Assembly: GCA_028226535.1 (NCBI GenBank)
Contig: JAOJEG010000001.1
Coordinates: 1-64,000, forward strand
DNA from: Candidatus Pelagibacter sp.
GTDB taxonomy: Bacteria > Pseudomonadota > Alphaproteobacteria > Pelagibacterales > Pelagibacteraceae
Direction of reading: 5' to 3'
Length of the DNA stretch: 64,000 nt
The first letter of the stretch is position 1. The number at the start of each line of letters is the position of its first letter. Position numbers and translations under genes: made by a program. Of the stretch, positions 17,429-25,118 are shown one piece after another. The notes below the pieces were generated by a model. The model was given only the letters and a program-made list of their open reading frames with translations. It was not told the DNA's origin and did no database searches.

Positions 17429-18406
17429 TTAATTCATTGGCCCAAACCAGTCAAACTTATTAGTCCAGTTTCTCCAATTACAAGTTGGTCCAATTCTGTG
17501 CTTGTACCATTTATTTTTTTTCTCTGCTTTTGCCATTATTTTTACTAATTTTGGATGAGTATATTTTCCAAGATTTCTCTCACACATAATCTCATAAGGG
17601 TTATACGGATCGTTTGATGTAGGTGATAAATAAACACTATCAATTAACTGAGGACAACCTTCAATGTTATGTGTGTACAAATTTTTATTTAATTTAAAGC
17701 CAACACTTAACATGTGACTTTCACCTGGACCACCACTACCATGATCTGAATAGTGAATCTTTTTAATACCTTTAATGCATCTTATTCCCATTAGCTGAGT
17801 ATGAAACAATTCATGTATATTTATCTGTGTTAATCTTTCTTCATTGTTATGACCATTGCTTCTGACAAAAATACCACCTATACCAACTCCAGCATCTCCG
17901 CCATGATTTCCAGCATTAACGTCGGTCCATAAAAAATATGTTTTCTTCTTGTTTGTGAAACCACCAAATTGGTGAAAATAATGACCCATTTGAGTATTAA
18001 CGCTGTTATCTTTTAATTCTTTCCAGCTCTTACTCGTTCTAATAAAAGTGATATCTAGTTTTCCATCTTCTCTATAATCATATCTAAATTTTTTACCTTC
18101 ACCACCTGAGCCTTTGTTTGCTTTAGTAGCCTCAAACATTGCATCATTAGCTTTTTCTAAAATATCCTGCATTTTACCATTGATATCTAGCTCTCTATCC
18201 TCAGCATCAGATGGCAGTAAATAAATAAAGTGTATTTGATGTTCGTCAGTTATATCAGGTTGATCTTGAAAATATCTTCCAGACTTTTGATCTTTAGATA
18301 AATCTATTTCTTCGAAATTCTCAATACCACTTGCAGAATAAGAAGGTAAAATTGAGAGATAAATAATTGAGAATAAAATTATAAATATCTTTTTAAATTT
18401 GATCAA
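17429..18406 (-). CDS. Secreted HExxH zinc-metallopeptidase-like protein
   Basis: 325 aa with an N-terminal hydrophobic signal (FIILFSIIYLSILPSYSA). A zinc-binding HELFH lies at residues 198-202. Candidate third ligands are His222 or His231 in the following SDHGSGGPGESHML, and YEIMC at 271-275 resembles a metzincin Met-turn. Several cysteines (Cys210, 251, 275, 309) fit an oxidised, extracytoplasmic protein. I do not recognise the family, and proteolytic activity is inference from the motif. The gene is third in an operon with the barrel and the 240-aa secreted protein, 8 nt after the latter, which suggests it processes or matures one of them or acts with them at the cell surface. Confidence 0.6.
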   Translation of the reverse strand: MIKFKKIFIILFSIIYLSILPSYSASGIENFEEIDLSKDQKSGRYFQDQPDITDEHQIHFIYLLPSDAEDRELDINGKMQDILEKANDAMFEATKANKGSGGEGKKFRYDYREDGKLDITFIRTSKSWKELKDNSVNTQMGHYFHQFGGFTNKKKTYFLWTDVNAGNHGGDAGVGIGGIFVRSNGHNNEERLTQINIHELFHTQLMGIRCIKGIKKIHYSDHGSGGPGESHMLSVGFKLNKNLYTHNIEGCPQLIDSVYLSPTSNDPYNPYEIMCERNLGKYTHPKLVKIMAKAEKKNKWYKHRIGPTCNWRNWTNKFDWFGPMN

Positions 18407-18414
18407 ATTAAACT

Positions 18415-19137
18415 CTACTCTATAAAAGTTATAGACACAGATGGAGCGTTAGGCCAAACTAGACAAGCAGCCGCATCATCAAATTGTACTGCATTCGCTA
18501 AGTCAAATGCAACCTGAACGTTTGGCATCTTTCCAGGCTTTAAAGTAAATGGAGTATCTAATTCAACTCTAAATTTGATATAGGGTGTATCTCCATCAAC
18601 TGGATCACCTGCTGGCTCTTCGTTAGCAGTGACAGTTCCATCAATCGCATCTGCACCATTCATATGATTGGCTAAAGTTGTATTATCTGGAATTCTTATG
18701 ATTTGTGCTACTGCATTCGAAGCCGTTGCATCTCTTGTTCCATCAGCAGGAGTTGCTCCACTTGCTGCTGAGGCATCTGTTCCTCCAGTAACACAAGCTG
18801 CTGTATCATCACTTCCTGCAGCAGTTACTGTAAAATTTCTATTTAAAATAACTTGAAACCAAGTGAAAGTTTTTCCGTATGGAACACTGCTTAGATTTCC
18901 AATTCCTCCTGCTGATTCTCCAGCAGTTGTAGAGCTAAGATCAAAAGATTTTCCAGTAGTTCCTTCACTACCAAGAATTACAGGATTCAAACACGTAGTC
19001 TCTGAACTTCCAGTCTCACACAACATAACAGAATGAACAGTATTGATATAACTAGTTGGTGTTACAGCCTCTGAATAAACTTTGTTAAAGCTTACTAAAG
19101 ATAAGAATATAATTAATATTAAAAATATTTTATTCAT
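18415..19137 (-). CDS. Secreted Ala/Thr/Ser/Asp-rich protein of unknown function
   Basis: 240 aa with a signal peptide (MNKIFLILIIFLSLVSFNKVYS). The mature part is rich in small and acidic residues, has four cysteines (MLCET, TTCLN, AACVTGG, AACLVW) and alternates strand-like and loop segments, like a beta-sandwich surface or pilin-like protein. No family is recognised. It lies 3 nt behind the barrel gene and 8 nt before the metallopeptidase-like gene. Because the barrel lacks a passenger, this protein is a reasonable candidate for a separately encoded exported partner (inference). Confidence 0.6.
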   Translation of the reverse strand: MNKIFLILIIFLSLVSFNKVYSEAVTPTSYINTVHSVMLCETGSSETTCLNPVILGSEGTTGKSFDLSSTTAGESAGGIGNLSSVPYGKTFTWFQVILNRNFTVTAAGSDDTAACVTGGTDASAASGATPADGTRDATASNAVAQIIRIPDNTTLANHMNGADAIDGTVTANEEPAGDPVDGDTPYIKFRVELDTPFTLKPGKMPNVQVAFDLANAVQFDDAAACLVWPNAPSVSITFIE

Positions 19138-19140
19138 GAT

Positions 19141-20031
19141 TTATTTTACTGTTACTATTACAGCTCCTTGAGTTTCAATTGCTATATTATTATTTCTTTT
19201 AACTTTAGTTGATAATGTTTTGCTCATATCAACTTTATAAAATGCTTCATCACTAATAAACCCATCTGCTAAAGATGGATCAATATTTCTTGGAGGATGT
19301 ACAAAAGTTAAACGTGCTGAAGTAAAATCATCAGCATTATTTCCACTTTTGTCATATTCTGCTTCAAATATAAGTGAGGGAGTTAAATTCATTTCTGAAA
19401 TGTATTTTTCACCTTTTGTATCTGCAGACGCCAAGTCAGCTTCATATCTATAACCTACAAAATTAAACTTCATCCAAGGCATGTAAGGTACTTGAGTTGC
19501 TAGAGTATAATCCATTCCACCTAGAGCTTGTTCTTTGGTACCATCAATTACTTTTTGTAAAGAAGCTGCCTCATAATGATTAAAATGAAAATCTAGTATT
19601 CCAGCTTTTGCCTCAAACCCAATACTCGCTCTTGAATGATTTTCCTGAAGGTCTTGATCATAAAAAAGATTTGCACCAAACATAAATGAATTATCATTGC
19701 TTAATCTTCTGTATCCAAGACCAAAATTACCAATGTATCTGTTGTCACTTACTCCAATGTCTTGGGTATGTAAACTTATTTGAGTAAAAAAATTTGAGCT
19801 CTCTGTTTTATTTAAATCTCTTAATAACAAGAGATTAATTCTTGGTTCATTATTATCTTTATCTGACAATTGAATATCGAATTCTGTAGTTCCCTCTCCA
19901 GGAATAAGACCAATTGTATATTCTGAAATTTTTTCAGATATTTTATTTAAAGCTTGAGAGGCTACATCTGCATTAGCTACAGTTGTGATTATTAAACAGA
20001 GTGATGTTAAAAATATTTTTATAGATTTCAT
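19141..20031 (-). CDS. Inverse-autotransporter-type outer membrane beta-barrel without passenger
   Basis: The ATG at 20031 gives 296 aa with a signal peptide ending VANA; a TTG at 20040 would only add three residues. The sequence matches the intimin/invasin barrel pattern: INLLLLRDL, then GNFGLGYRRLSNDNSFMFGA, then NLFYDQDLQENHSRASIGFE, the segment that marks these barrels. In known members a C-terminal passenger with Ig-like domains follows; here the protein stops about 20 residues after the last barrel-like strand. No LysM domain precedes the barrel. It heads a three-gene secreted operon and has tandem operator-like repeats just upstream (20077-20110). Confidence 0.7.
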   Translation of the reverse strand: MKSIKIFLTSLCLIITTVANADVASQALNKISEKISEYTIGLIPGEGTTEFDIQLSDKDNNEPRINLLLLRDLNKTESSNFFTQISLHTQDIGVSDNRYIGNFGLGYRRLSNDNSFMFGANLFYDQDLQENHSRASIGFEAKAGILDFHFNHYEAASLQKVIDGTKEQALGGMDYTLATQVPYMPWMKFNFVGYRYEADLASADTKGEKYISEMNLTPSLIFEAEYDKSGNNADDFTSARLTFVHPPRNIDPSLADGFISDEAFYKVDMSKTLSTKVKRNNNIAIETQGAVIVTVK

Positions 20032-20076
20032 TTCACACAAAAATATAGAAATAAAAAAAGAATGCTATTAAAATAA

Positions 20077-20110
20077 AACCCAATTTAGGTCATATAAACC
20101 CAAAATAGGT
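20077..20110 (-). promoter_or_regulatory. Tandem operator-like repeats upstream of the barrel operon
   Basis: Two 14-bp copies, AACCCAATTTAGGT (20077-20090) and AACCCAAAATAGGT (20097-20110), match at 12 of 14 positions. Each is an imperfect inverted repeat (ACC...GGT), and they are spaced by exactly 20 bp, close to two helical turns. They lie in the 92-nt gap between the barrel start codon and the end of the helix-turn-helix gene, which is the natural regulator candidate. Confidence 0.6.
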
Positions 20111-20123
20111 TTTAAAATTATTA

Positions 20124-20600
20124 TTAATGTTTAAAATTTAGAACTGCGTCTAATGTTCCATTTTTTTTTAGACTTTTTAGAAATTTTGAAAGAGTTTTCA
20201 ATTCAATTCCAGCAAAAGGTTTCATTAGTTCTTCAGTTTTATTTGTTGGCAACAGACCTAGTTTAGTTGAATGATTTATTAATTTTTTTTTTTTTAAAAG
20301 CTCAATTTTTCTTCTAACAGTCTCTCTTGGTAAATTTAAAATGTTTGCTACAGCATAAATTGTTAATTTTTGTGCACTATAAAACTCATCTATTTTTGAT
20401 GATCTTACATCTTCCCATACAGTGTCCCAATCTGCTCCTAATTTACTATTATGTTTTAAATAATGAGACCCCATAACAGATAGTATCATGAAGGAATCGT
20501 AATCAATTCCTACCATTTTTTTTAATTGTTGGAATTGTTCAGTTCGAAAATTTATCAAATGATATAAAATTTCACTGTATGCAGCTACTTTTTTTGTCAT
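20124..20600 (-). CDS. Winged-helix/HTH transcriptional regulator
   Basis: 158 aa. A helix-turn-helix is visible around residues 85-125: LTIYAVANILNLPRETVRRK followed by IELLKKKKLIN, the pattern of a winged-helix domain in which TVRRKIELL is the recognition helix. The N-terminal 75 residues are helical and may form the dimer interface. It lies immediately upstream of the barrel operon, in the same direction, with the paired repeats between them, so control of that operon is likely (inference). The family cannot be named with certainty; it resembles MarR/Crp-like winged helices but lacks an obvious ligand-binding domain. Confidence 0.7.
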   Translation of the reverse strand: MTKKVAAYSEILYHLINFRTEQFQQLKKMVGIDYDSFMILSVMGSHYLKHNSKLGADWDTVWEDVRSSKIDEFYSAQKLTIYAVANILNLPRETVRRKIELLKKKKLINHSTKLGLLPTNKTEELMKPFAGIELKTLSKFLKSLKKNGTLDAVLNFKH

Positions 20601-20607
20601 TTAATAG

Positions 20608-21018
20608 TTATTCGGGATTACTAGTAAGAGTTTTAATTTCTAAAATATTTTCGTTAGGATCTTTTACAAAAAAAGTTTCCTGCTCGTACTTAGTTCCTTT
20701 AAATCTTAAATAAGGTTCATCGTAATATTTAGTACCATTATCTTTTAATCTTTGCTTAAGAGCATCAAAATCTTTTCTTGATAAATGAACACCAAAATGT
20801 GGAACAGACACATTACCCATGTCGACATCATGTCTTTCGTTATCTAATTTATGCTCACTTGCATGAAGGGTTAACTCATTTCCCCAAAAATCAACATCAG
20901 CCCACTCTTGAGCAGAATTATCTAGTCTGCAGCCTAATGCTTCGCTGTAAAATTTTTTTGCAGTTTCTAAATCTCCACATGGAACTGCTAAATGAAAACA
21001 ATTGGTATTTTTATACAT
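20608..21018 (-). CDS. VOC (glyoxalase/bleomycin-resistance) superfamily protein
   Basis: 136 aa, the usual length of a single VOC protein. It begins with HLAVPCGDLETAKKFYSEAL, the typical start of the first beta-alpha-beta-beta-beta unit, and ends with ETFFVKDPNENILEIK, the usual end of the second. A metal site is plausible: His9, HFGVHLSRKDF in the middle and a glutamate in the last strand. The fold is shared by glyoxalases, dioxygenases and resistance proteins; no specific reaction can be assigned. It lies 7 nt upstream of the regulator gene and is probably cotranscribed with it. The start is opposite cysE. Confidence 0.8.
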   Translation of the reverse strand: MYKNTNCFHLAVPCGDLETAKKFYSEALGCRLDNSAQEWADVDFWGNELTLHASEHKLDNERHDVDMGNVSVPHFGVHLSRKDFDALKQRLKDNGTKYYDEPYLRFKGTKYEQETFFVKDPNENILEIKTLTSNPE

Positions 21019-21101
21019 ATGTTTAGCCCTTTAAAATTTGATTTTAAGCACTATATAAAAGCTAACTTAATAATCAATAAGTCAAAATAAACAAAATAAT
21101 A

Positions 21102-21680
21102 ATGGGAAATTTCTTACAATCTATAATTGATCGAGATCCAGCTGCAAAATCTAAGCTAAGTTTAATATTAACTTATCCAGGCGTGAAAGCTGTTTTCTTT
21201 CATAGAATTGCTAATTTTTTTAGCGTTGCTAAATTTGATTTAATCGCAAGAATTATTTCTCAGTTCTCAAGGTTTTTAACTGGTATTGAAATTCATCCAG
21301 GAGCAAAAATTGGAAAAAATTTATTCATCGATCATGGTATGGGTGTTGTAATTGGAGAAACATCTGACATTGGAGACAACGTTACTATTTATCATATGGC
21401 AACATTAGGCGGAATTGCACCAAGTATAAATTCAAATGATCAACGTAATATAAAGAGACATCCAACAATTGAAGATGAGGTTGTTATTGGGTCAGGTGCT
21501 CAAGTATTAGGGCCTGTTACTGTTGGAAGATGTGCAAAAATCGGAGCTAATGCGGTAATCACCAAAGATGTTCCGGAAAAAGCAGTGATGGTTGGTATTC
21601 CAGCTAAAAATGTTGGGTTAGCTGATAGTGAATTCAAACCTTATGGTATTACCCCAGACAGCGATACAAAATCAGAGTAA
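21102..21680 (+). CDS. cysE: Serine O-acetyltransferase
   Basis: 192 aa, a short CysE of the kind seen in small genomes. A helical N-terminal part is followed by the left-handed beta-helix acetyltransferase region, with [19 protein letters not shown], then [19 protein letters not shown], and the closing [18 protein letters not shown]. It makes O-acetylserine from serine and acetyl-CoA, the precursor for cysteine. The stop codon overlaps the cysK start (TAATG), so the two steps are translationally coupled. Confidence 0.93.
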   Translation: MGNFLQSIIDRDPAAKSKLSLILTYPGVKAVFFHRIANFFSVAKFDLIARIISQFSRFLTGIEIHPGAKIGKNLFIDHGMGVVIGETSDIGDNVTIYHMATLGGIAPSINSNDQRNIKRHPTIEDEVVIGSGAQVLGPVTVGRCAKIGANAVITKDVPEKAVMVGIPAKNVGLADSEFKPYGITPDSDTKSE

Positions 21681-22681
21681 TGAGCAATATACAAAATGAT
21701 TTTATTTCAGGAATTGGAAATACTCCTTTAATAAAATTAAGAGCTGCATCAGAAATTACGGGATGTAATATTTATGGTAAGGCTGAATTTTTAAATCCAG
21801 GTGGATCAGTTAAAGATAGAGCAGCGTTAGCATTAATAAAAGACGCCCAAGATAAAAAATTAATTTCTAAAGGTGGAACCGTTGTTGAAGGAACCGCAGG
21901 GAACACTGGAATTGGTTTAGGACTTTTAGGAAATTCATTAGGATACAAAACAATTATCGTAATGAATGATAATCAAACTCAAGAAAAAAAAGATTTACTT
22001 AGAAATTTAGGTGCAGAACTTAGATTGGTTACACCAAAACCTTATAAGGATGAAAATAACTTTGTAAAAATTGCAGCAAGACTTGCAGATGAGTTAAGAC
22101 CCTCAAATAATAATGGTGTCATCTGGGCTAACCAGTTTGATAATACTGCAAATGCTAAAGGTCATTACGAAGGAACTGGACAAGAAATCTGGAAACAAAC
22201 TGAAGGTAAAGTAGATGGATTTGTTTGTTCATCTGGAACAGGTGGAACAATTTCAGGAGTAAGTAATGCTCTTAAAGAAAAAAATAAAGATATCAAAATC
22301 TATCTATCAGATCCAAAAGGATCTGCTCTTTATAACTATATAAAGAATGGTGAATTAAAATCAGAAGGTGGATCTATTACTGAAGGAATTGGTTCAAGTA
22401 GAATAACTAAAAACTTTGGAGAAGCTAAAATAGATGATGCCTATTCAATTGATGATCATGAAGCATTACCTATTCTTTACGATCTAATTCAAAACGAGGG
22501 ATTAAGCCTTGGTACTAGCTGTGGAATTAATATTGCAGGTGCAATAAGACTTGGAAAAGAACTTGGACCTGGAAAAACGATTGTCACTATTCTTTGTGAT
22601 AGAAGTGAAAAATACTCTACAAAAATGTTTAATAAAAAATTCCTTGAAGAAAAAGGTTTGCCCTTCCCTAGTTGGCTTTAG
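21680..22681 (+). CDS. cysK: Cysteine synthase (O-acetylserine sulfhydrylase)
   Basis: 333 aa PLP enzyme. The lysine that binds PLP is in PGGSVKDRAALALI near residue 40, the phosphate-binding loop is SSGTGGTISG, and EGTAGNTGIGLG is the substrate-binding asparagine loop. It joins sulfide with O-acetylserine to make cysteine. The protein resembles the slightly longer alphaproteobacterial type rather than E. coli CysK. Coupled to cysE. Ends tail to tail with the small membrane-protein gene, sharing 4 nt (TTAG). Confidence 0.93.
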   Translation: MSNIQNDFISGIGNTPLIKLRAASEITGCNIYGKAEFLNPGGSVKDRAALALIKDAQDKKLISKGGTVVEGTAGNTGIGLGLLGNSLGYKTIIVMNDNQTQEKKDLLRNLGAELRLVTPKPYKDENNFVKIAARLADELRPSNNNGVIWANQFDNTANAKGHYEGTGQEIWKQTEGKVDGFVCSSGTGGTISGVSNALKEKNKDIKIYLSDPKGSALYNYIKNGELKSEGGSITEGIGSSRITKNFGEAKIDDAYSIDDHEALPILYDLIQNEGLSLGTSCGINIAGAIRLGKELGPGKTIVTILCDRSEKYSTKMFNKKFLEEKGLPFPSWL

Positions 22682-23091
22682 ATATAAATCTTATCAGACA
22701 ATCCAAATATAAGAACTGCACTTAAAATTGTGAAAACTAACGGTGCAATGATGGCTTCATTAGAGTCGTTCTTAATACCAGTTTTATCAATCTTAAGTGA
22801 GTAAGTGTTCACAAGTAAGACACAAATATTTTGAACAAAAATTAGATTAAAGAATGCCCATGTTCCTTCAACACCGTTTGGTCTTACAAACATTATATAA
22901 AGAGCCATTAAAAATGATCCTAGAAAAATAGCCCCAGTCATTCTCATGATAGTTGCTGCGGTCTCGTCTATTTCAAACTTTGCTCTAAACTTTTGGTTAT
23001 CAATTATCATTTGATATGAATAAACACCAAAACCAATAAAGTGGATTATGAAAACTATTAAATAAAAAATTCCGTTAAATTTTTCTATCAT
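22678..23091 (-). CDS. Four-helix membrane protein of unknown function
   Basis: 137 aa with four hydrophobic helices: FYLIVFIIHFIGFGVYSYQM, then a block after IMRMTGAIFLGSFLMALYIM, then WAFFNLIFVQNICVLLVNTY, and a last one with IIAPLVFTILSAVLIFGLS. Charged residues are confined to short loops. No motif suggests a substrate. It overlaps cysK tail to tail and stands alone on its strand. The 200 nt upstream contain no gene and no convincing promoter or riboswitch. Confidence 0.65.
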   Translation of the reverse strand: MIEKFNGIFYLIVFIIHFIGFGVYSYQMIIDNQKFRAKFEIDETAATIMRMTGAIFLGSFLMALYIMFVRPNGVEGTWAFFNLIFVQNICVLLVNTYSLKIDKTGIKNDSNEAIIAPLVFTILSAVLIFGLSDKIYI

Positions 23092-23292
23092 TTTTAAATC
23101 ATAACAAATTTGACTAAAGATAAATTAAAATTTTTGAGCATTTTAGTCTCATTCTCCTTAAGGTTGAGTAAAATAATCAATAAATATAAGGGTATGCATT
23201 AAGAGCATTACTGTTGCTACTATTTAACTCTTATTGGACATCATTAGAAACTGTAACGTTTAATTATAATAATTCTAAACAAGGAGGAAACT

Positions 23293-23604
23293 GTGCAGGC
23301 AATTTATACAAGAACAATGAGAGTTAAAGACGACATGCTAGGCAAAGCTATGGAGATTGGCAAGGGATTAGCAAAAGTTAGAAAAAAATATTATCCAAAA
23401 CATGGGATTTATTTTTCATTTCAAATAGGTGGTGATCCAAGGACAATTAGAGAGACAGTTATTGGCCCTATGTTTGAAGGTGATAATGAAGCTGATGCAA
23501 AAATGTCTGCAGACAAAAAATATCAAAGCTTTCAAAAGCAATTAAAGAAAGTTGCTGTTGAAGGAACTATTCAAGATGAAATGAGATTCATATTTAGTGA
23601 ATAA
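23293..23604 (+). CDS. Small basic cytoplasmic protein of unknown function
   Basis: 103 aa starting from GTG, which is fixed by a perfect AAGGAGG Shine-Dalgarno site at 23281-23287. The product (QAIYTRTMRVKDDMLGKAME at the N-terminus) has a strand-helix-strand pattern that could fit a small ferredoxin-like alpha/beta fold, and is rich in Lys and Glu. No family is recognised. It starts a run of five short genes, all with short spacers and several with strong ribosome sites, which suggests a highly translated operon. Confidence 0.65.
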   Translation: MQAIYTRTMRVKDDMLGKAMEIGKGLAKVRKKYYPKHGIYFSFQIGGDPRTIRETVIGPMFEGDNEADAKMSADKKYQSFQKQLKKVAVEGTIQDEMRFIFSE

Positions 23605-23610
23605 AAAGAA

Positions 23611-24111
23611 ATGAAAACAAAAATGAAAAAAATTATAGCAACAATAATATTGAGTATAACGTCTACAGTATCATTTGCTGATGGACATACTTCAGGAAAA
23701 TTTAACGCTAGCGGTATGGGTGCTTGGGAAGTAAACGCGATGGATGCTGGACAAGGTGACATGGCAATTACTTATGATGGAATAGCCGGTTTAACAGATG
23801 AAACTCCAGATAGCATATTTAATAAATCAACAATGCACTGCATTGGAGGATTAACTTTACAAGCTGGAAAATTTACAGATGAAACTGGTATGTGTAGATT
23901 TGATCTATTTGATGGTGAAAGTGTTTTCATGAAGTATGTAGGCAAAGGATCAGGTGGTGTTGGTGGAACTGGTACTTTTGAAATCGTTAAGGGAACTGGA
24001 AAATATGCGAAGATAACTGGTAATGGTGTATCAAGTAGACAAAATTTGAAATCTAAAGTACCAGGATTTTCTACATCAATGAACCAAATGTCTGGGGAAT
24101 ATAAATATTAA
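23611..24111 (+). CDS. Secreted beta-rich protein of unknown function
   Basis: 166 aa with a signal peptide (MKTKMKKIIATIILSITSTVSFA). The mature part alternates glycine turns and short strands (GQGDMAITYDGIAGL, then FKMK-free GKGSGGVGGTGTFEIVKGTG) and looks like a beta-barrel or sandwich of the allene-oxide-cyclase/lipocalin-like kind, in which GTGTFEIVKGTGKYAKITGNG is a familiar end pattern; the resemblance is tentative. It lies 6 nt behind the previous gene. Two cysteines are present (MHCIGG, MCRFD). Confidence 0.65.
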   Translation: MKTKMKKIIATIILSITSTVSFADGHTSGKFNASGMGAWEVNAMDAGQGDMAITYDGIAGLTDETPDSIFNKSTMHCIGGLTLQAGKFTDETGMCRFDLFDGESVFMKYVGKGSGGVGGTGTFEIVKGTGKYAKITGNGVSSRQNLKSKVPGFSTSMNQMSGEYKY

Positions 24112-24133
24112 ACAAACAAAAAGGAGATAACAA

Positions 24134-24424
24134 ATGAAAAACTACATAGTAACACACACTTTTAAATCAAAAGAAGCTAAAGCTAAAATGATAGAAGTTA
24201 CTGGTTCAATGTCGATGGAAGATATGACCAAAGCAATGACAAGTGAAAATGCAAAGTGTCAAATGAGCTGGAATACGCCAGGTGATAACTTAACAATGTT
24301 TTGTTGGTGGAAAGGTACCGATCCAGATGCAATTAACAAACAATTAGAGTCTATGAATGATTTCTATGAACCTCATAAATTTGTTGAGTGTACTGATGAT
24401 ATTATAGATTTTAACGCTAAATAA
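24134..24424 (+). CDS. Small alpha/beta-barrel-like protein (DUF3303-like, tentative)
   Basis: 96 aa. The pattern strand (KNYIVTHTFKS), helix (KAKMIEVTGSM), strand (KCQMSWNTPGDNLTMFCWWKG), helix (PDAINKQLESMNDF) and last strand (EPHKFVECTDD) fits a dimeric ferredoxin-like barrel. It looks like DUF3303/DUF4242-type proteins, but I am not certain. It is preceded by an aaggagataa Shine-Dalgarno site 5 nt before the ATG, much stronger than average in this window. The next two genes appear to be of similar size and may form mixed oligomers. Confidence 0.65.
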   Translation: MKNYIVTHTFKSKEAKAKMIEVTGSMSMEDMTKAMTSENAKCQMSWNTPGDNLTMFCWWKGTDPDAINKQLESMNDFYEPHKFVECTDDIIDFNAK

Positions 24425-24451
24425 ATAAAAGAAAATAATAAGGAGATAAAA

Positions 24452-24742
24452 ATGATAGTAAAAATAGAAGGACCAATTGAAACTTTTGCTAAATGGAAAG
24501 CAATGGTTCACAACAATTCAGAAAAAATCAAAAAATATGGAATGACATTTCTTTATGCTGGAACTGAAAAAGGTAATGAAGCTAAAATCACAGCAATAAT
24601 CAGATTTGATACCATGGAAGGTCTTGAAGGTTTTAAGGCTGATGATGAGCTTCATAAAGAAAGAGCTGCAGCTGGAGTAGATTTAGCTAATTCAGTTACA
24701 ACTCCAATGGGAGATGATCTCCTAGAACAGTACAAAGGATAA
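24452..24742 (+). CDS. Small alpha/beta protein of unknown function
   Basis: 96 aa. The sequence starts MIVKIEGPIETFAKWKAM and continues with a helix, a strand with KITAIIRFDTMEGLEGFKAD and a C-terminal helix, again compatible with a dimeric alpha/beta barrel of the antibiotic-monooxygenase/DABB kind. It is acidic and has no cysteines. It carries the same aaggagataa ribosome site as the preceding gene. No reaction can be assigned. Confidence 0.65.
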   Translation: MIVKIEGPIETFAKWKAMVHNNSEKIKKYGMTFLYAGTEKGNEAKITAIIRFDTMEGLEGFKADDELHKERAAAGVDLANSVTTPMGDDLLEQYKG

Positions 24743-24747
24743 CAAAT

Positions 24748-25068
24748 ATGTCAATATTGGCAAAATATAATGCTGCTATGGAAGCTAAAGATGAAGCTGC
24801 TATGAATGAACTGCTACATGATGATTACAAGTTTACAATGCATGCATCCGGTAATGTGTTGGGAAAAGCTGATGTAATTAAATGGGCAATGAGTGGTGAC
24901 ATTAAAAGAGATAAAATAAGAGTTCTTTTTGAAAATGATGAAATCGGTGTTGAACATGCATTTGTTACTTTTAATGATGGGAATACTGAAGCGGTAATGG
25001 CTGTCTTTAAATATCAAGATGGAAAAATGATTTCTCTTGAAACCGGTGCAACTAAGATGTCTAAATAA
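24748..25068 (+). CDS. SnoaL/NTF2-like small protein
   Basis: 106 aa. The N-terminus (ILAKYNAAMEAKDEAAMNEL) followed by LHDDYKFTMHASGNVLGKAD is the typical start of the NTF2/SnoaL fold, and the C-terminal strands (EHAFVTFNDGNTEAVMAVFK) complete the cone-shaped sheet. This fold binds small ligands or acts as an isomerase, and is also used as a simple dimerisation module. It is the last of five short genes; 12 nt after its stop begins a strong hairpin that covers the next start codon. Confidence 0.75.
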   Translation: MSILAKYNAAMEAKDEAAMNELLHDDYKFTMHASGNVLGKADVIKWAMSGDIKRDKIRVLFENDEIGVEHAFVTFNDGNTEAVMAVFKYQDGKMISLETGATKMSK

Positions 25069-25080
25069 TTATATATATTT

Positions 25081-25118
25081 TGCGAGATTTCATTTAATAT
25101 CTTTAAATGAGTCTCGCA
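25081..25118 (+). promoter_or_regulatory. Hairpin that encloses the start codon of the first SMR gene
   Basis: TGCGAGA (25081-25087) pairs with TCTCGCA (25112-25118), and inside it CATTTAA (25091-25097) pairs with TTAAATG (25103-25109), with a small internal loop and a 5-nt apical loop. The ATG at 25107 lies in the 3' arm. No Shine-Dalgarno sequence and no U-run are present, so it is more likely a translation control element than a terminator. Confidence 0.65.

Noticed and set aside
23092..23292. Riboswitch or small RNA in the 200-nt gap before the five-gene operon
   Set aside because: Only one weak repeat (TAAGAG/CTCTTA with a 22-nt loop) and no known aptamer pattern.
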